From: an uncultured delta proteobacterium
GTDB lineage: Bacteria; Desulfobacterota; Desulfobulbia; Desulfobulbales; Desulfocapsaceae
Direction of reading: 5' to 3'
DNA: 64,000 nucleotides
Assembly (NCBI GenBank): GCA_903901335.1
Contig: CAIUQR010000024.1
Location: forward strand, 1 to 64,000
Shown here one piece after another: positions 8,983 through 17,938 of the stretch. Within the stretch, counting starts at the first letter, position 1; the number at the start of each line of letters is the position of its first letter. Below the pieces are notes generated by a model that was given only the letters and a program-made list of their open reading frames with translations, was not told the DNA's origin and made no database searches. Position numbers and translations under genes: made by a program.

Positions 8983-9587
8983 ATGGACTTTAAGAAACAC
9001 CTTGAAACTGGGTGGCAAAACACCCTGAAGTTTATCGGGCCGGTTATTCTGCTCACGTTCATTCAGGTCCTGGTGTCGATTTTCAGTCTTGGGATTCTGG
9101 CGCCTGTTACACTGCCGGATATATGAAGTCGTTGCTTCTTGCGGCCAGAGAGGGCAGAACACCGGATGTGAAAGACCTCTTCTCGGAGATGTCGCTTTTT
9201 CTCCCTCTGCTTGGCTTTGCTTTTTTACTGGTTGTTGTGATCGGTATCGGGTTTATGTTTTTAATCCTTCCGGGTCTGATTTTGGCGATTCTGTTTCTTT
9301 TTGCGAGCCTCTATATGCTGCCATTGATGGTTGACCGGAGACTTGGGGTGATCGATGCCCTGAAGGGTTCGTGGGAGATGGCGAACAGGAAACCCATTTC
9401 CGATCAGGCAATTATCACGATTATCTATGCTGCTATTTTGTCCATTGGCGGTTCGATTCCTTTTGTAATTCTGGTGGCTCAACCACTGGCGACCTTTGTC
9501 ATACTGTCTGTATACCAGGAGAGACAGGGCGCCTCGTCGGGAATGGGAAAGGTTCAGGGCGCGCCACCGCCACCGCCGGTTCATTGA
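8983..9587 (+). pseudogene. multi-helix membrane protein gene broken by a frameshift
   Basis: A strong site (AGGAGGAG) precedes ATG 8983, which opens MDFKKHLETGWQNTLKFIG and stops at TGA 9124-9126 after 47 residues. From 9114 a second frame continues in perfect sense (AGYMKSLLLAAREGRTPDVKDL, then two further membrane helices and a proline-rich end APPPPPVH) to 9587. Fusing them at about 9109-9113 gives one polytopic protein of about 200 residues with a cytoplasmic start. The junction ACACT is one base short or two bases long of an in-frame codon set, so either a recent frameshift, programmed slippage or a sequencing error explains it. I do not recognise a named family; function unknown. Confidence 0.7.
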
Positions 9588-9660
9588 GAAAAGTTAAAAA
9601 AATGAGAAATTCCATAATATTGAAGCCTTGTAATGTAGATCCAGGAGAGGAGTGTGAAAA

Positions 9661-9777
9661 ATGAGTGGACACGGTAATGATCATGGCCATGGGCATGAAG
9701 AAGATCATACGGTATGTGTGAAGGTCGGCGTGTTTTTTATAGCTGTTATCGCGATGATATTTCTTTTGGGAATTTGA
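9661..9777 (+). CDS. 38-residue His-rich single-span membrane peptide
   Basis: ATG 9661 follows AGGAGAGGAG and opens a 38-residue frame ending at TGA 9775-9777. The first 16 residues hold six histidines with acidic residues (GHGNDHGHGHEEDH). Residues 20-38 form one hydrophobic helix (VKVGVFFIAVIAMIFLLGI) ending at the C-terminus. It lies about 35 bases upstream of the carboxyltransferase gene, probably in the same transcript. The His cluster could bind a divalent metal; the family is not recognised. The good ribosome site, sensible composition and position argue that it is translated. Confidence 0.6.
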   Translation: MSGHGNDHGHGHEEDHTVCVKVGVFFIAVIAMIFLLGI

Positions 9778-9813
9778 AGTAATAGTCATTTTATAGTTCG
9801 TAGGGAGATGTCC

Positions 9814-11364
9814 ATGGTCGAAATCATGCACAGCAACATACTGGAACTCTTTGAATTGCGCGAGGAAGCCCTTGACGGGGGAGGGAAAAAGCGCATTGAG
9901 GTCCAGCATAACGGAGGGAAGCTTACAGCCAGGGAGCGGATAGATCTCTTGCTGGATGAAGGGTCATTTGAAGAGCTGGATATCCTCAAGGTCGGCCGCA
10001 GCGCAACCAGTGACGGCGACGAGCACCCCGGAGACGGGGTCATCACCGGCCATGGCACGATCAACGGCAGGGAGGTCTTTGTCTTCAGCCAGGATTTCAC
10101 GGTTACCGGAGGCTCTCTGGGGGAGGGACATTCTCAGAAAATCTGTAAGATCATGGACCTGGCTGCCCGGGTCGGGTCTCCTGTTATCGGTCTCAATGAT
10201 TCCGGTGGTGCCCGTATTCAGGAGGGTGTAGATGCCCTTGCCGCCTACGGAGAGATTTTTCACCGGAATGTGAATGCCAGCGGTGTCATCCCGCAGATTT
10301 CCTGCATCATGGGACCGTGTGCGGGCGGGGCGGTATACAGTCCGTCCATCACCGATTTCGTCTTTATGGTGGAACAGACCTCCTATATGTTTGTGACCGG
10401 CCCGAATGTGGTAAAGACGGTTATTCACAAGGATATCACCTCTGAAGATCTGGGCGGCGCCCAGGTGCATGCCCGGAAGAGCGGGGTGGCCCAGTTTGTC
10501 TATCCGAACGATATTCTCTGCCTGCGGGCGGTGCGGCAGTTGATCAGCTATCTTCCCTCGAACAACCGCCAGAAGGCGCCGATCCTCGATCTCAACGATC
10601 CGCCGGAGCGCACTGATCCAGCCCTTGACTACCTTGTTCCTTCAAACCCGAACCAGAGCTATGATATGAATGTGCTTATCTACAGCATTCTGGACGGGGC
10701 CGAGTTCCTTGAGGTGCAGCCCCATTTCGCCGGGAATATTATCTGCGGTCTCGGGAGGATGGGGGGACAGACCATCGGCCTGGTGGCCAACCAGCCGGCG
10801 GTTCTGGCCGGGGCCCTGGACAGCAATGCCTCCTCCAAGGCGGCCCGTTTTGTCCGCTTCTGCGATGCCTTCAATATCCCGCTCATCTGCCTGGTCGATG
10901 TTCCAGGGTTCATGCCGGGGCCGGAACAGGAGCACGGGGGCATTATCCGCCATGGCGCCAAGCTCCTCTATGCCTTTATTGAGGCCACGGTGCCCCGGAT
11001 CACGGTGATCGTGCGGAAGGCCTACGGCGGGGCCTATGTGGTGATGAATTCCAAACACATCCATTGCGATATCAACTATGCCTGGCCGACGGCGGAGATC
11101 GCGGTCATGGGTGCGAGGGGGGCCACCGAGGTCATTTTCCGAAAGGAGATCAAGGCGGCAGCCGACCCGGATGCCCTGCTCAGTGAAAAAATGGAGAATT
11201 ACCGCAAGCATTTTATGAATCCGTTTCTGGCCGCCAAACGGGGGTACATTGATGACGTTATCTTTCCCCGTGATACCCGGCACCGGCTGATCCGGACCCT
11301 CCAGTTTCTCGAGAACAAAAAGAGCAGCCGGCCCGATCGTAAACACGGTAATATTCCCCTGTGA
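9814..11364 (+). CDS. pccB: acyl-CoA carboxylase, carboxyltransferase subunit (propionyl-CoA carboxylase beta-like)
   Basis: A 516-residue crotonase-fold carboxyltransferase. N-terminal lobe: [28 protein letters not shown] and [13 protein letters not shown], which form the acyl-CoA and oxyanion site. C-terminal lobe: [16 protein letters not shown] and [13 protein letters not shown]. It moves a carboxyl group from biotin to an acyl-CoA, or the reverse in methylmalonyl-CoA decarboxylases; size and motifs match PccB/MmdA. GGGAG at 9803-9807 sits six bases before ATG 9814, so the ATG at 9808 is too close. The biotin carboxylase-BCCP gene follows after 10 bases, which supports a two-gene carboxylase acting on propionyl-CoA or a related acyl-CoA. 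Confidence 0.9.
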   Translation: MVEIMHSNILELFELREEALDGGGKKRIEVQHNGGKLTARERIDLLLDEGSFEELDILKVGRSATSDGDEHPGDGVITGHGTINGREVFVFSQDFTVTGGSLGEGHSQKICKIMDLAARVGSPVIGLNDSGGARIQEGVDALAAYGEIFHRNVNASGVIPQISCIMGPCAGGAVYSPSITDFVFMVEQTSYMFVTGPNVVKTVIHKDITSEDLGGAQVHARKSGVAQFVYPNDILCLRAVRQLISYLPSNNRQKAPILDLNDPPERTDPALDYLVPSNPNQSYDMNVLIYSILDGAEFLEVQPHFAGNIICGLGRMGGQTIGLVANQPAVLAGALDSNASSKAARFVRFCDAFNIPLICLVDVPGFMPGPEQEHGGIIRHGAKLLYAFIEATVPRITVIVRKAYGGAYVVMNSKHIHCDINYAWPTAEIAVMGARGATEVIFRKEIKAAADPDALLSEKMENYRKHFMNPFLAAKRGYIDDVIFPRDTRHRLIRTLQFLENKKSSRPDRKHGNIPL

Positions 11365-11374
11365 GGTTCCTCGT

Positions 11375-13387
11375 ATGTTTGAAAAAATCCTTGTAGCCAA
11401 TCGCGGTGAAATTGCCGTACGTATACTTGATACCTGCAAACGCCTTGGTATCCGGACAGTGGCTGTTTATTCGGAGCCGGACTTCCGAAGTCTGCATGTT
11501 ATCAATGCCGATGAAGCGGTTCTGCTGGGCGGGGCCAGGCCCGCGGAGTCCTATCTGGTTATTGACAAGATCATCGAAGCGGCACTGGGAACCGGTTGCC
11601 AGGCAGTTCATCCCGGATACGGCTTTCTCTCCGAGAATGCTCTTTTTGCCGAAAAAGTTGCGGCTGCGGGTCTCACCTTCATCGGGCCGCCGGCCGCGGT
11701 CATTGCGTCCATGGGAGATAAGATCGCAGCCAAACAGCTGGCCATCACTGCGGGGGTTCCGACGGTGCCGGGGCATATCAAGCCGGTTGCCACCTTGGAA
11801 GAGGCCACCCTGATTGCAGAAGAAGTGGGCTATCCAGTCCTTTTGAAACCTGCGGCAGGGGGGGGCGGAAAGGGCATGCGGGCGGTGGACAGGCCTTCAG
11901 AACTGGCCTCGGCCTTACGGCTCTGTCAGCAGGAGACCCGGAAATCCTTCGGTGACGAGCGTATCTTCGTCGAGAGGTATATTCAACGGCCGCGGCATAT
12001 TGAGATTCAGATCATGGCCGACCATCATGGAAATGTGGTGCATCTGGGCGAGCGGGAGTGTTCGATCCAGCGCCGGTACCAGAAGATCATCGAAGAGTCG
12101 CCCTCCTGCGCCCTGGATGCCGATCTGCGCGAAAAAATGGGCAGCCTGGCCTGTTCTCTGGCCCGGAAGGCAGGGTACACCAATGCCGGTACGGTGGAAT
12201 TCATCCTGGATGAAAACCGTGAATTCTTTTTTCTGGAGATGAATACCCGTCTCCAGGTCGAGCATCCGGTCACCGAGATGGTCAATGGCCTTGATCTGGT
12301 CGAACTCCAGTTGCGCATTGCCGCAGGCGAGGTTCTGCCGATTGCCCAGAAAGATGTCTCGCTCTCCGGCTGGTCTATGGAGGTGCGGATCTGCGCCGAG
12401 AATCCAGCCCGGGATTTTGTCCCTTCAGTAGGGCAGATAACCCGTTATGCCGCCCCGAAAGGAACACATGTACGGGTTGATTCCGGGGTGGCAGCAGGGA
12501 GTTTGGTCAGCGTCTATTACGACCCGATGCTGGCCAAGATCATAACCTGGGGAGAAGACAGGGAACAGGCCCGCAAACGCATGGTTCAGGCCCTGAACGG
12601 CTATCATATCGAGGGGGTTTTTACCAATATCGATTTCGCCAACCAGGTTCTGACCCATCCGGTATTTATTCAGGGAGACCTTTCCACCGATTTTATCCCC
12701 ACCTATCTTCTGGATAAGAGCAAAAAAATTGAGTCGCCATTGGCTGTTCTTCATGCCATGGCTATTGCCACGACCTTGATCTATCATCTCCGGGAAAGTC
12801 TGCTGCAGAGTGCGCTCCTTCCCCTGAAATCACGTGTCGGTGCGACCCGCCTCAAAAAAAGCCATTATGATTATATCGCCAAGAGCGAGGAGGATATATT
12901 CCATATCCGTCTGGAAAAGGATGGCTCGAATTTACAATGGCGGGTCTGTGTCGACGACAGTACCTATCGGGTTGTTGCCCCGCAGCCGGAATTTTACCGC
13001 CGCAGGCTGAAGCTTTCCATTAATGGCGAGGAATGCCATTTTCGCTTGAAGTATTTGGGGAATTTCCTCAAGGCTGCCTTTTGCGGAGCAACCCGCACTG
13101 TTGAAATCTACAACCCGCGGGAATGGAAATTATCTCGATTCATGCCGGTCCCAACGACCAAGGAAGCAGAAAACATCCTGGAATGTCCGATGCCCGGCCT
13201 GGTCGTCGATGTCAAAGTGACAGCCGGGGAACGGGTTTTTCGTGGCCAGGAGCTGGTTATCCTGGAGTCGATGAAGATGGAGAGTGCTGTCTCCTCTCCC
13301 GGCGACGGCTTGATTGAGTCGGTCCTGGTAAAGCCTGGAGATGCGGTGGAATCAGGTAAGGTGCTCATCCGTTTCAAAAAGGCCTGA
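11375..13387 (+). CDS. biotin carboxylase-BCCP fusion (acyl-CoA carboxylase alpha subunit)
   Basis: A 670-residue protein. Residues 1-450 are a biotin carboxylase: FEKILVANRGEIAVR start, ATP-grasp loop KPAAGGGGKGMR, and NTRLQVEHPVTE with catalytic residues. A linker of about 130 residues follows, then a biotinyl domain with the ESMKMES motif (biotinyl lysine K634) and the tail VLVKPGDAVESGKVLIRF. It carboxylates its own biotin with ATP and bicarbonate and hands the group to the carboxyltransferase encoded just upstream. The motif has Ser in place of the common Ala before MKM, which is tolerated in this family. The pair forms one operon. Confidence 0.93.
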   Translation: MFEKILVANRGEIAVRILDTCKRLGIRTVAVYSEPDFRSLHVINADEAVLLGGARPAESYLVIDKIIEAALGTGCQAVHPGYGFLSENALFAEKVAAAGLTFIGPPAAVIASMGDKIAAKQLAITAGVPTVPGHIKPVATLEEATLIAEEVGYPVLLKPAAGGGGKGMRAVDRPSELASALRLCQQETRKSFGDERIFVERYIQRPRHIEIQIMADHHGNVVHLGERECSIQRRYQKIIEESPSCALDADLREKMGSLACSLARKAGYTNAGTVEFILDENREFFFLEMNTRLQVEHPVTEMVNGLDLVELQLRIAAGEVLPIAQKDVSLSGWSMEVRICAENPARDFVPSVGQITRYAAPKGTHVRVDSGVAAGSLVSVYYDPMLAKIITWGEDREQARKRMVQALNGYHIEGVFTNIDFANQVLTHPVFIQGDLSTDFIPTYLLDKSKKIESPLAVLHAMAIATTLIYHLRESLLQSALLPLKSRVGATRLKKSHYDYIAKSEEDIFHIRLEKDGSNLQWRVCVDDSTYRVVAPQPEFYRRRLKLSINGEECHFRLKYLGNFLKAAFCGATRTVEIYNPREWKLSRFMPVPTTKEAENILECPMPGLVVDVKVTAGERVFRGQELVILESMKMESAVSSPGDGLIESVLVKPGDAVESGKVLIRFKKA

Positions 13388-13493
13388 GCAGGTGATAGCC
13401 TTTGACAAGACAGGCGGATGTGGCATAAGATCTGTATGGGTATTGCCTGTATTTTTCCAGGTGCTGCATCCAATGATCATTGGTTGAACCACG

Positions 13494-14774
13494 ATGAAAA
13501 AGAAAAGCTCATACAACACCGTCTTCGATAACGACACAGAAAAAGAGGTGGTGATACTTCTTACTGATATGGTTCGTTATACCCAGATAACCGAGGACAT
13601 GCGACCGAACGAGATCCGTGATTTCATTATCGAATACCATAAGAACCTCCAGCAGATCATCCAAACGGATAATGAATATCTTCAGGAAATTGAACCCTCC
13701 GCCGGTGATGGTGCCATCGCGATCTTTGAAAAAAGAGCAGGGGAAGGCGGTAAATCCGGTATGTGCATCCGGGCTCTGAAAGCTGCGATTAAGATAGCCT
13801 TCGCCGTTGAGGACGGCCGTATTCCACCGACACGCATTGGCCTTTTTGCCGGTGATATCATTGAAGCCCGCCTCACTGATAAAACGATGCGCTTTGGGGC
13901 AAGCTTTGCTGTTGCCAGTCGTCTTGAAGAGTTGTGCGGCTACTTCGGCACGACGTTCCTGATGGACAAGGAAGTAGCCTTCTGGCAGACGGATGAGTCC
14001 AGATATTTGATATGTATCGGCAAAGTAACACCCAAAAATTTCAACCATCCGATCCATGTCTATACGGTCTATAAACCTGGGATCCATAATTGTCCGAAGG
14101 ATATTGATGAAGAGAAGCTCCTACAGTTCATTTCCATGAAAAACCGGGCAATTGAATTGTTCTGCGGTAATGCCCTTCAGGGGATCCGGCCCGATTTTCC
14201 GATAGCGAGGGAAAAGCTTGATGAGGTCCAGCGGCTTTTTCTGGAGATGACCGGAAGAGAGGATGTCGCGTCGGAACGTTTACTGGAATATATCAGAAAC
14301 ATGCCCTATCCAAGCGAAGATTTCAGGAAGATCGGGATGAAGGTCAAGGAATTGTCGGGAGAGTCTCTGGGAACCCGTCTCCTCCACCTCTCTAACGAAC
14401 TGTTGAAAGCGATGGATATGGAATTTTATCATACGCTCGTTGTCGATACTGAATGGGAACGGCATTTTAAACTGGAATGGAGAAAAAAGGGCGATGTCAT
14501 CATCCGGATAAACGATCTCCCTAACGGCGTGTATTATCTTGATAGCGGCAGTGTAAATGCACTGGATGATAATGGAGAGCTGATCACAACCCTGGTGGCC
14601 GGCAATGTTTTTGGAGAAATGGCCTATTTTTCGAGGAGGAAACGACGGAATGCCACAATCATTGCCAATACCGATGTGGTCGTGCGCCGGATTTCCAGTG
14701 AAAAGTTCGACACCCTTCCAATCATAAAAAAAATATTTAAAAAGATAGCCAATAAAAGAAAAAGGAAGGTGTAG
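13494..14774 (+). CDS. class III cyclase-like domain fused to cyclic nucleotide-binding domain
   Basis: A protein of 426 residues. Residues 18-190 follow the class III nucleotidyl cyclase fold: ILLTDMVRYTQITE has the first metal aspartate (D25), SAGDGAIAIF the second, and ASFAVASRLEEL stands where active cyclases have the GDxVNxAxRL motif. The transition-state Asn and its Asp are replaced (A and A) though the Arg is kept, so catalysis is doubtful. Residues 310-410 are a cyclic nucleotide-binding domain (GVYYLDSGSVNAL, AGNVFGEMAYFSRRKRRNA). It may sense rather than make a nucleotide. It follows the carboxylase after 106 bases and ends at a bidirectional terminator. Confidence 0.72.
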   Translation: MKKKSSYNTVFDNDTEKEVVILLTDMVRYTQITEDMRPNEIRDFIIEYHKNLQQIIQTDNEYLQEIEPSAGDGAIAIFEKRAGEGGKSGMCIRALKAAIKIAFAVEDGRIPPTRIGLFAGDIIEARLTDKTMRFGASFAVASRLEELCGYFGTTFLMDKEVAFWQTDESRYLICIGKVTPKNFNHPIHVYTVYKPGIHNCPKDIDEEKLLQFISMKNRAIELFCGNALQGIRPDFPIAREKLDEVQRLFLEMTGREDVASERLLEYIRNMPYPSEDFRKIGMKVKELSGESLGTRLLHLSNELLKAMDMEFYHTLVVDTEWERHFKLEWRKKGDVIIRINDLPNGVYYLDSGSVNALDDNGELITTLVAGNVFGEMAYFSRRKRRNATIIANTDVVVRRISSEKFDTLPIIKKIFKKIANKRKRKV

Positions 14775-14792
14775 TAAGCCGTTAATAAATTT

Positions 14793-14823
14793 CTGATCCC
14801 AAGGTTGCCTTCCCTGGGATCAG
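14793..14823. terminator. bidirectional terminator between convergent genes
   Basis: CTGATCCCA (14793-14801) and TGGGATCAG (14815-14823) form a nine-pair perfect stem, extended by two more pairs after a mismatch. It sits in the 63-base gap between the plus-strand cyclase-like gene and the minus-strand htrA. On the minus strand it is followed by AAATTTATT; U tracts are short on both sides. Confidence 0.6.
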
Positions 14824-14837
14824 TGATAATGGGGTGG

Positions 14838-16298
14838 TTACTCAGCGGATAACACCACATACTGACTGAAGTCGCCATTTCGCACCCGCAAGAGGACCCG
14901 TTGAGGGGCGCTTGATTGCTGGAGTACTTTATCCAGTTCTTTCAAGTTATGTATCCGTTGCTTATTCACCTCATCGACAAGAAGACCGGGTCTTAAGCCG
15001 GCCATTGCAGCCGTACCTCCGGGTTCGACTTCCTTGATGATGATGCCCTGGTCGCGTTTGTAGCCGAACTGTTCGGCCAGATCCGGCGTGAGATTCTGGA
15101 ACGAAAGCCCGAACTGCTTCAGTCCGCTGGTGCTGCCGATTCCTGTCTTACTTAAATCGGCCGGCTGTTCGCCAACGGTTATTTCAACATCCTTGTTTTT
15201 ACCGTCACGGATAATCTGGAGAATAATTGTTGTCTTCGGCGGGAGCAAGGAGATTTGGTTGCGTAAGTCATTGACGTTGTTCAGTATTTTTTCGTCAAGA
15301 CGAAGGATGACATCGCCTTGTTTCAGTCCTGCTTTTTCTGCCGGAGAGCCTTGCTGAACCTCACTGACCAAGATTCCTTGGGCCTTTTTCAGGTTGAAAG
15401 ATTTAGCCAGATTCTCATCGACATCCTGAATGCCGACACCGATCCACCCTCGTGTGACCTTCCCATGATCATTGAGTTGATTTTCAATGGATTTCACCAT
15501 GTTGATCGGAATGGCGAAACCTATGCCCATATACCCTCCGGATCTGGTGTAGAGGGCTGAATTGATGCCCACAACCTCACCATGGATGTTCAGGAGCGGA
15601 CCGCCTGAATTTCCAGGGTTAATGGCGGCGTCAGTCTGAATGAAATTTTCATAGTCGTTAATACCGACCCGGTTTCTGCCCTTGGCGCTGACTATGCCGA
15701 CGGTTACCGTCTGGCTCAAACCGAAGGGGTTGCCGATGGCGATGACCCATTCTCCAACCTCGAGAGCCTCGGAATCGCCGAGAGGTACAACAGGGAGATT
15801 GTCGCCGTCATCGATTTTCAACAGGGCAATATCGGTCTGGGGGTCAGTGCCGATCAGCTTTGCCTTGACCTCCTTTTTGTCCGAGAGAATAACGGTTATG
15901 GTGTCGGCCCCTTCGACGACATGATTGTTGGTCAGGATGTGTCCGTCTTTGTTGATGATGAATCCGGACCCCTGGGCCTGCTGTTTAAACTGGCGAGGCT
16001 GCTGATGACGGAATTGGGGGCCGAAAAATTGCTCGAAAAACGGATTGTTGTAAAAGTCATCGCCTCCACCCAACATTCCGCCGGTGTTGTTCGTGGTCTT
16101 TTCGACCCGAATATGGACGACAGCGGGTGTGACCTTTTTTACCACACTGGTGAAGGCCTTGGATGAGCGGCTGAGGATCTCAATGTCGTCCTTGGCGTCT
16201 GCACGGGCAGAATGGGCTGAACCGGTAAAAAGAAGTATTCCGACAACAAAAAAGGCGATTGTTTTTATGGTGCGAAAAGGTGGTTTGAGAGTATGCAT
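14838..16298 (-). CDS. htrA: Do/HtrA family periplasmic serine protease-chaperone
   Basis: A protein of 486 residues. It has a signal peptide (TIAFFVVGILLFTGSAHSARA) and a trypsin-like domain with catalytic triad H126 (ILTNNHVVEGA), D156 (DPQTDIALLKI) and S231 (NPGNSGGPLLN). Two PDZ domains follow (about 285-370, GWIGVGIQDV; about 395-480, GLSFQNLTPD). It degrades or holds misfolded envelope proteins. ATG 16298 is chosen because GGAG inside a weaker upstream ATG (16310) is spaced six bases from it. A sigma-70-like promoter (16391-16418) lies upstream. Confidence 0.95.
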   Translation of the reverse strand: MHTLKPPFRTIKTIAFFVVGILLFTGSAHSARADAKDDIEILSRSSKAFTSVVKKVTPAVVHIRVEKTTNNTGGMLGGGDDFYNNPFFEQFFGPQFRHQQPRQFKQQAQGSGFIINKDGHILTNNHVVEGADTITVILSDKKEVKAKLIGTDPQTDIALLKIDDGDNLPVVPLGDSEALEVGEWVIAIGNPFGLSQTVTVGIVSAKGRNRVGINDYENFIQTDAAINPGNSGGPLLNIHGEVVGINSALYTRSGGYMGIGFAIPINMVKSIENQLNDHGKVTRGWIGVGIQDVDENLAKSFNLKKAQGILVSEVQQGSPAEKAGLKQGDVILRLDEKILNNVNDLRNQISLLPPKTTIILQIIRDGKNKDVEITVGEQPADLSKTGIGSTSGLKQFGLSFQNLTPDLAEQFGYKRDQGIIIKEVEPGGTAAMAGLRPGLLVDEVNKQRIHNLKELDKVLQQSSAPQRVLLRVRNGDFSQYVVLSAE

Positions 16299-16390
16299 GA
16301 AGATCTCCATAAGTAAGAATGGTAGTTAGGTTTCCTCACTGGCTATGGATAGGGGAATCCGGATAAGTGTATGCCCTTTCTATGCTGAAA

Positions 16391-16418
16391 AATGTAAACC
16401 CGATACTTTTTTCGTCAA
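16391..16418 (-). promoter_or_regulatory. predicted htrA promoter
   Basis: Read on the minus strand: -35 TTGACG at 16418-16413, a 16-base spacer, and -10 TACATT at 16396-16391. This puts the start of transcription near 16384, about 85 bases before the htrA ATG. The -35 is a near-consensus match and the -10 moderate. No clear sigma-E or sigma-32 type box was recognised. Confidence 0.5.
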
Positions 16419-16473
16419 GAAAGATTACTGAATTGTAATCGGAAGGGACGGGGAGGGAAACTGCCTGGAACGA

Positions 16474-16526
16474 CCTTGTGTCTCAAGCCGCAGAAGTGAC
16501 AAGGCAATGCGGCTTGAGACACAAGG
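16474..16526. repeat. perfect 19-bp inverted repeat
   Basis: Arms at 16474-16492 and 16508-16526 are exact reverse complements over 19 bases (CCTTGTGTCTCAAGCCGCA and its complement) with a 15-base spacer. It lies 20 bases beyond the stop of the minus-strand DAHP synthase gene and upstream of the htrA promoter. There is no T run on either side, so it is not a standard intrinsic terminator. It may be a factor-dependent terminator or mRNA-stabilising hairpin, or a small repeated element. Confidence 0.75.
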
Positions 16527-16546
16527 TGAAGAGGGGGAGAAAAAAG

Positions 16547-17896
16547 TCAGCTCCTGATCATTTCTGCAATCTGAAAGGCCACCTCCAGGCTTTGTTCGGC
16601 ATTCAGGCGCGGGTCGCAGGTGGTCAGGTAGTTCTGGTGCAGTTCTTCATCTATGATGTTTCTGGCTCCGCCGGTGCATTCGGTGACATTCTCTCCGGTC
16701 ATTTCGAAATGGACTCCCCCTGGGATCGTCCCTTCGGCCCAGTGGGTTTCGAAAAAACAGGTGATTTCTGACAGAATATCGTTGAAATTCCTGGTCTTGT
16801 GCCCGGAATCTGCGGTATAGGTGTTGGCGTGCATCGGATCGCAGCACCAGACGATATTGTAGCCTTCCCGTTTTGCCTCACGCAGCAGCGGAGGCAATAC
16901 CTTTTCGATCTTCTTCATACCCAGCCTGGTAATGAGCGTCAGACGCCCCGGTTCGTTCTTCGGATTAAGTTTATCGATTAATTGCTTTATATTATCAAGG
17001 TCATAATCAGGACCGATCTTGACTGCGATCGGATTCAGAACACCCCGGAAAAACTCCAGGTGGGCCCCGTCGATCTGCCGGGTTCGCTCACCGATCCAGA
17101 GTAGATGGGCGGAGCAGTCATACCAGCCGCCGGTCATTGAATCCTGACGCGTCAACGCCTCTTCATAGCCGAGCAGCAGGGCCTCATGGGAGGTGAACAT
17201 CTGGGCCTCTCTGATATGCGGGTTATCGGAGGGGATGCCGATGATTTCCATGAACTTGATCGCCTGTTCGATGTGTTTGGCCAGACGCTCATAGGATCTG
17301 CCCATCGGAGACTGGACGACGAATTCCTGGTTCCAGGCATGGACTCTGTTCAGGGCCGCAAAGCCGCCTCTGGTGAATGCCCGCAGGAGATTCAGCGTGG
17401 CGGCGGACATGTTGTACCCTTTCAGCATATACTTGGGGTTGGGTGTCCGGGCCTCAAGGGTCGGTTCCGGCCGGTTCACCATATCACCTCGATACGACGG
17501 GATGTCGATGCCATTGATGTTCTCCATATCCGAAGATCGCGGTTTGGCGAACTGGCCCGCTATACGGCCGACCTTGATCACCGGTTTGCCGCCGGCATAG
17601 GTCAGGATGACAGACATCTGCAACAGAACCTTCAGGGATTCTCTGATCTTTGGTGCGGTGATATGGGAGAAATCTTCGGAACAGTCGCCTCCCTGAAGCA
17701 GAAAAGCGTCTCCGGTGACCGCCTTTGCCAGGAGTTCTTTCAGAGAACGGATTTCGCCTGCAAAGACGAGAGGAGGCAATTGGGAGAGATCAGCAAGGAC
17801 CTTTTCCAATTCATTCTGATCAGGCCATTGCGGTTGTTGGAGGGCGACAAAGTCCCTCCAGCTCGATTTCGTCCAATTTTTCTGTTCAATCCTCAT
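16547..17896 (-). CDS. class II 3-deoxy-7-phosphoheptulonate (DAHP) synthase
   Basis: A 449-residue enzyme of the plant/actinobacterial-type (class II) family. Motifs: LLQGGDCSEDF near residue 70, VGRIAGQFAKPRSSD (phosphoenolpyruvate site), SPMGRSYERLA, NPIAVKIGP, and WCCDPMHANTY with the metal-binding His. GGVHFEMTGENVTEC near residue 400 gives another metal ligand. It condenses phosphoenolpyruvate with erythrose 4-phosphate, the first shikimate-pathway step. Length is usual for the class. No other aromatic gene is adjacent. The ATG at 17896 begins MRIEQKNWTKSSW, typical of the family. Confidence 0.95.
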   Translation of the reverse strand: MRIEQKNWTKSSWRDFVALQQPQWPDQNELEKVLADLSQLPPLVFAGEIRSLKELLAKAVTGDAFLLQGGDCSEDFSHITAPKIRESLKVLLQMSVILTYAGGKPVIKVGRIAGQFAKPRSSDMENINGIDIPSYRGDMVNRPEPTLEARTPNPKYMLKGYNMSAATLNLLRAFTRGGFAALNRVHAWNQEFVVQSPMGRSYERLAKHIEQAIKFMEIIGIPSDNPHIREAQMFTSHEALLLGYEEALTRQDSMTGGWYDCSAHLLWIGERTRQIDGAHLEFFRGVLNPIAVKIGPDYDLDNIKQLIDKLNPKNEPGRLTLITRLGMKKIEKVLPPLLREAKREGYNIVWCCDPMHANTYTADSGHKTRNFNDILSEITCFFETHWAEGTIPGGVHFEMTGENVTECTGGARNIIDEELHQNYLTTCDPRLNAEQSLEVAFQIAEMIRS

Positions 17897-17938
17897 GGCA
17901 GCAACCTTTTAATGGTTAAATATTTTGTAATTTTTCGG

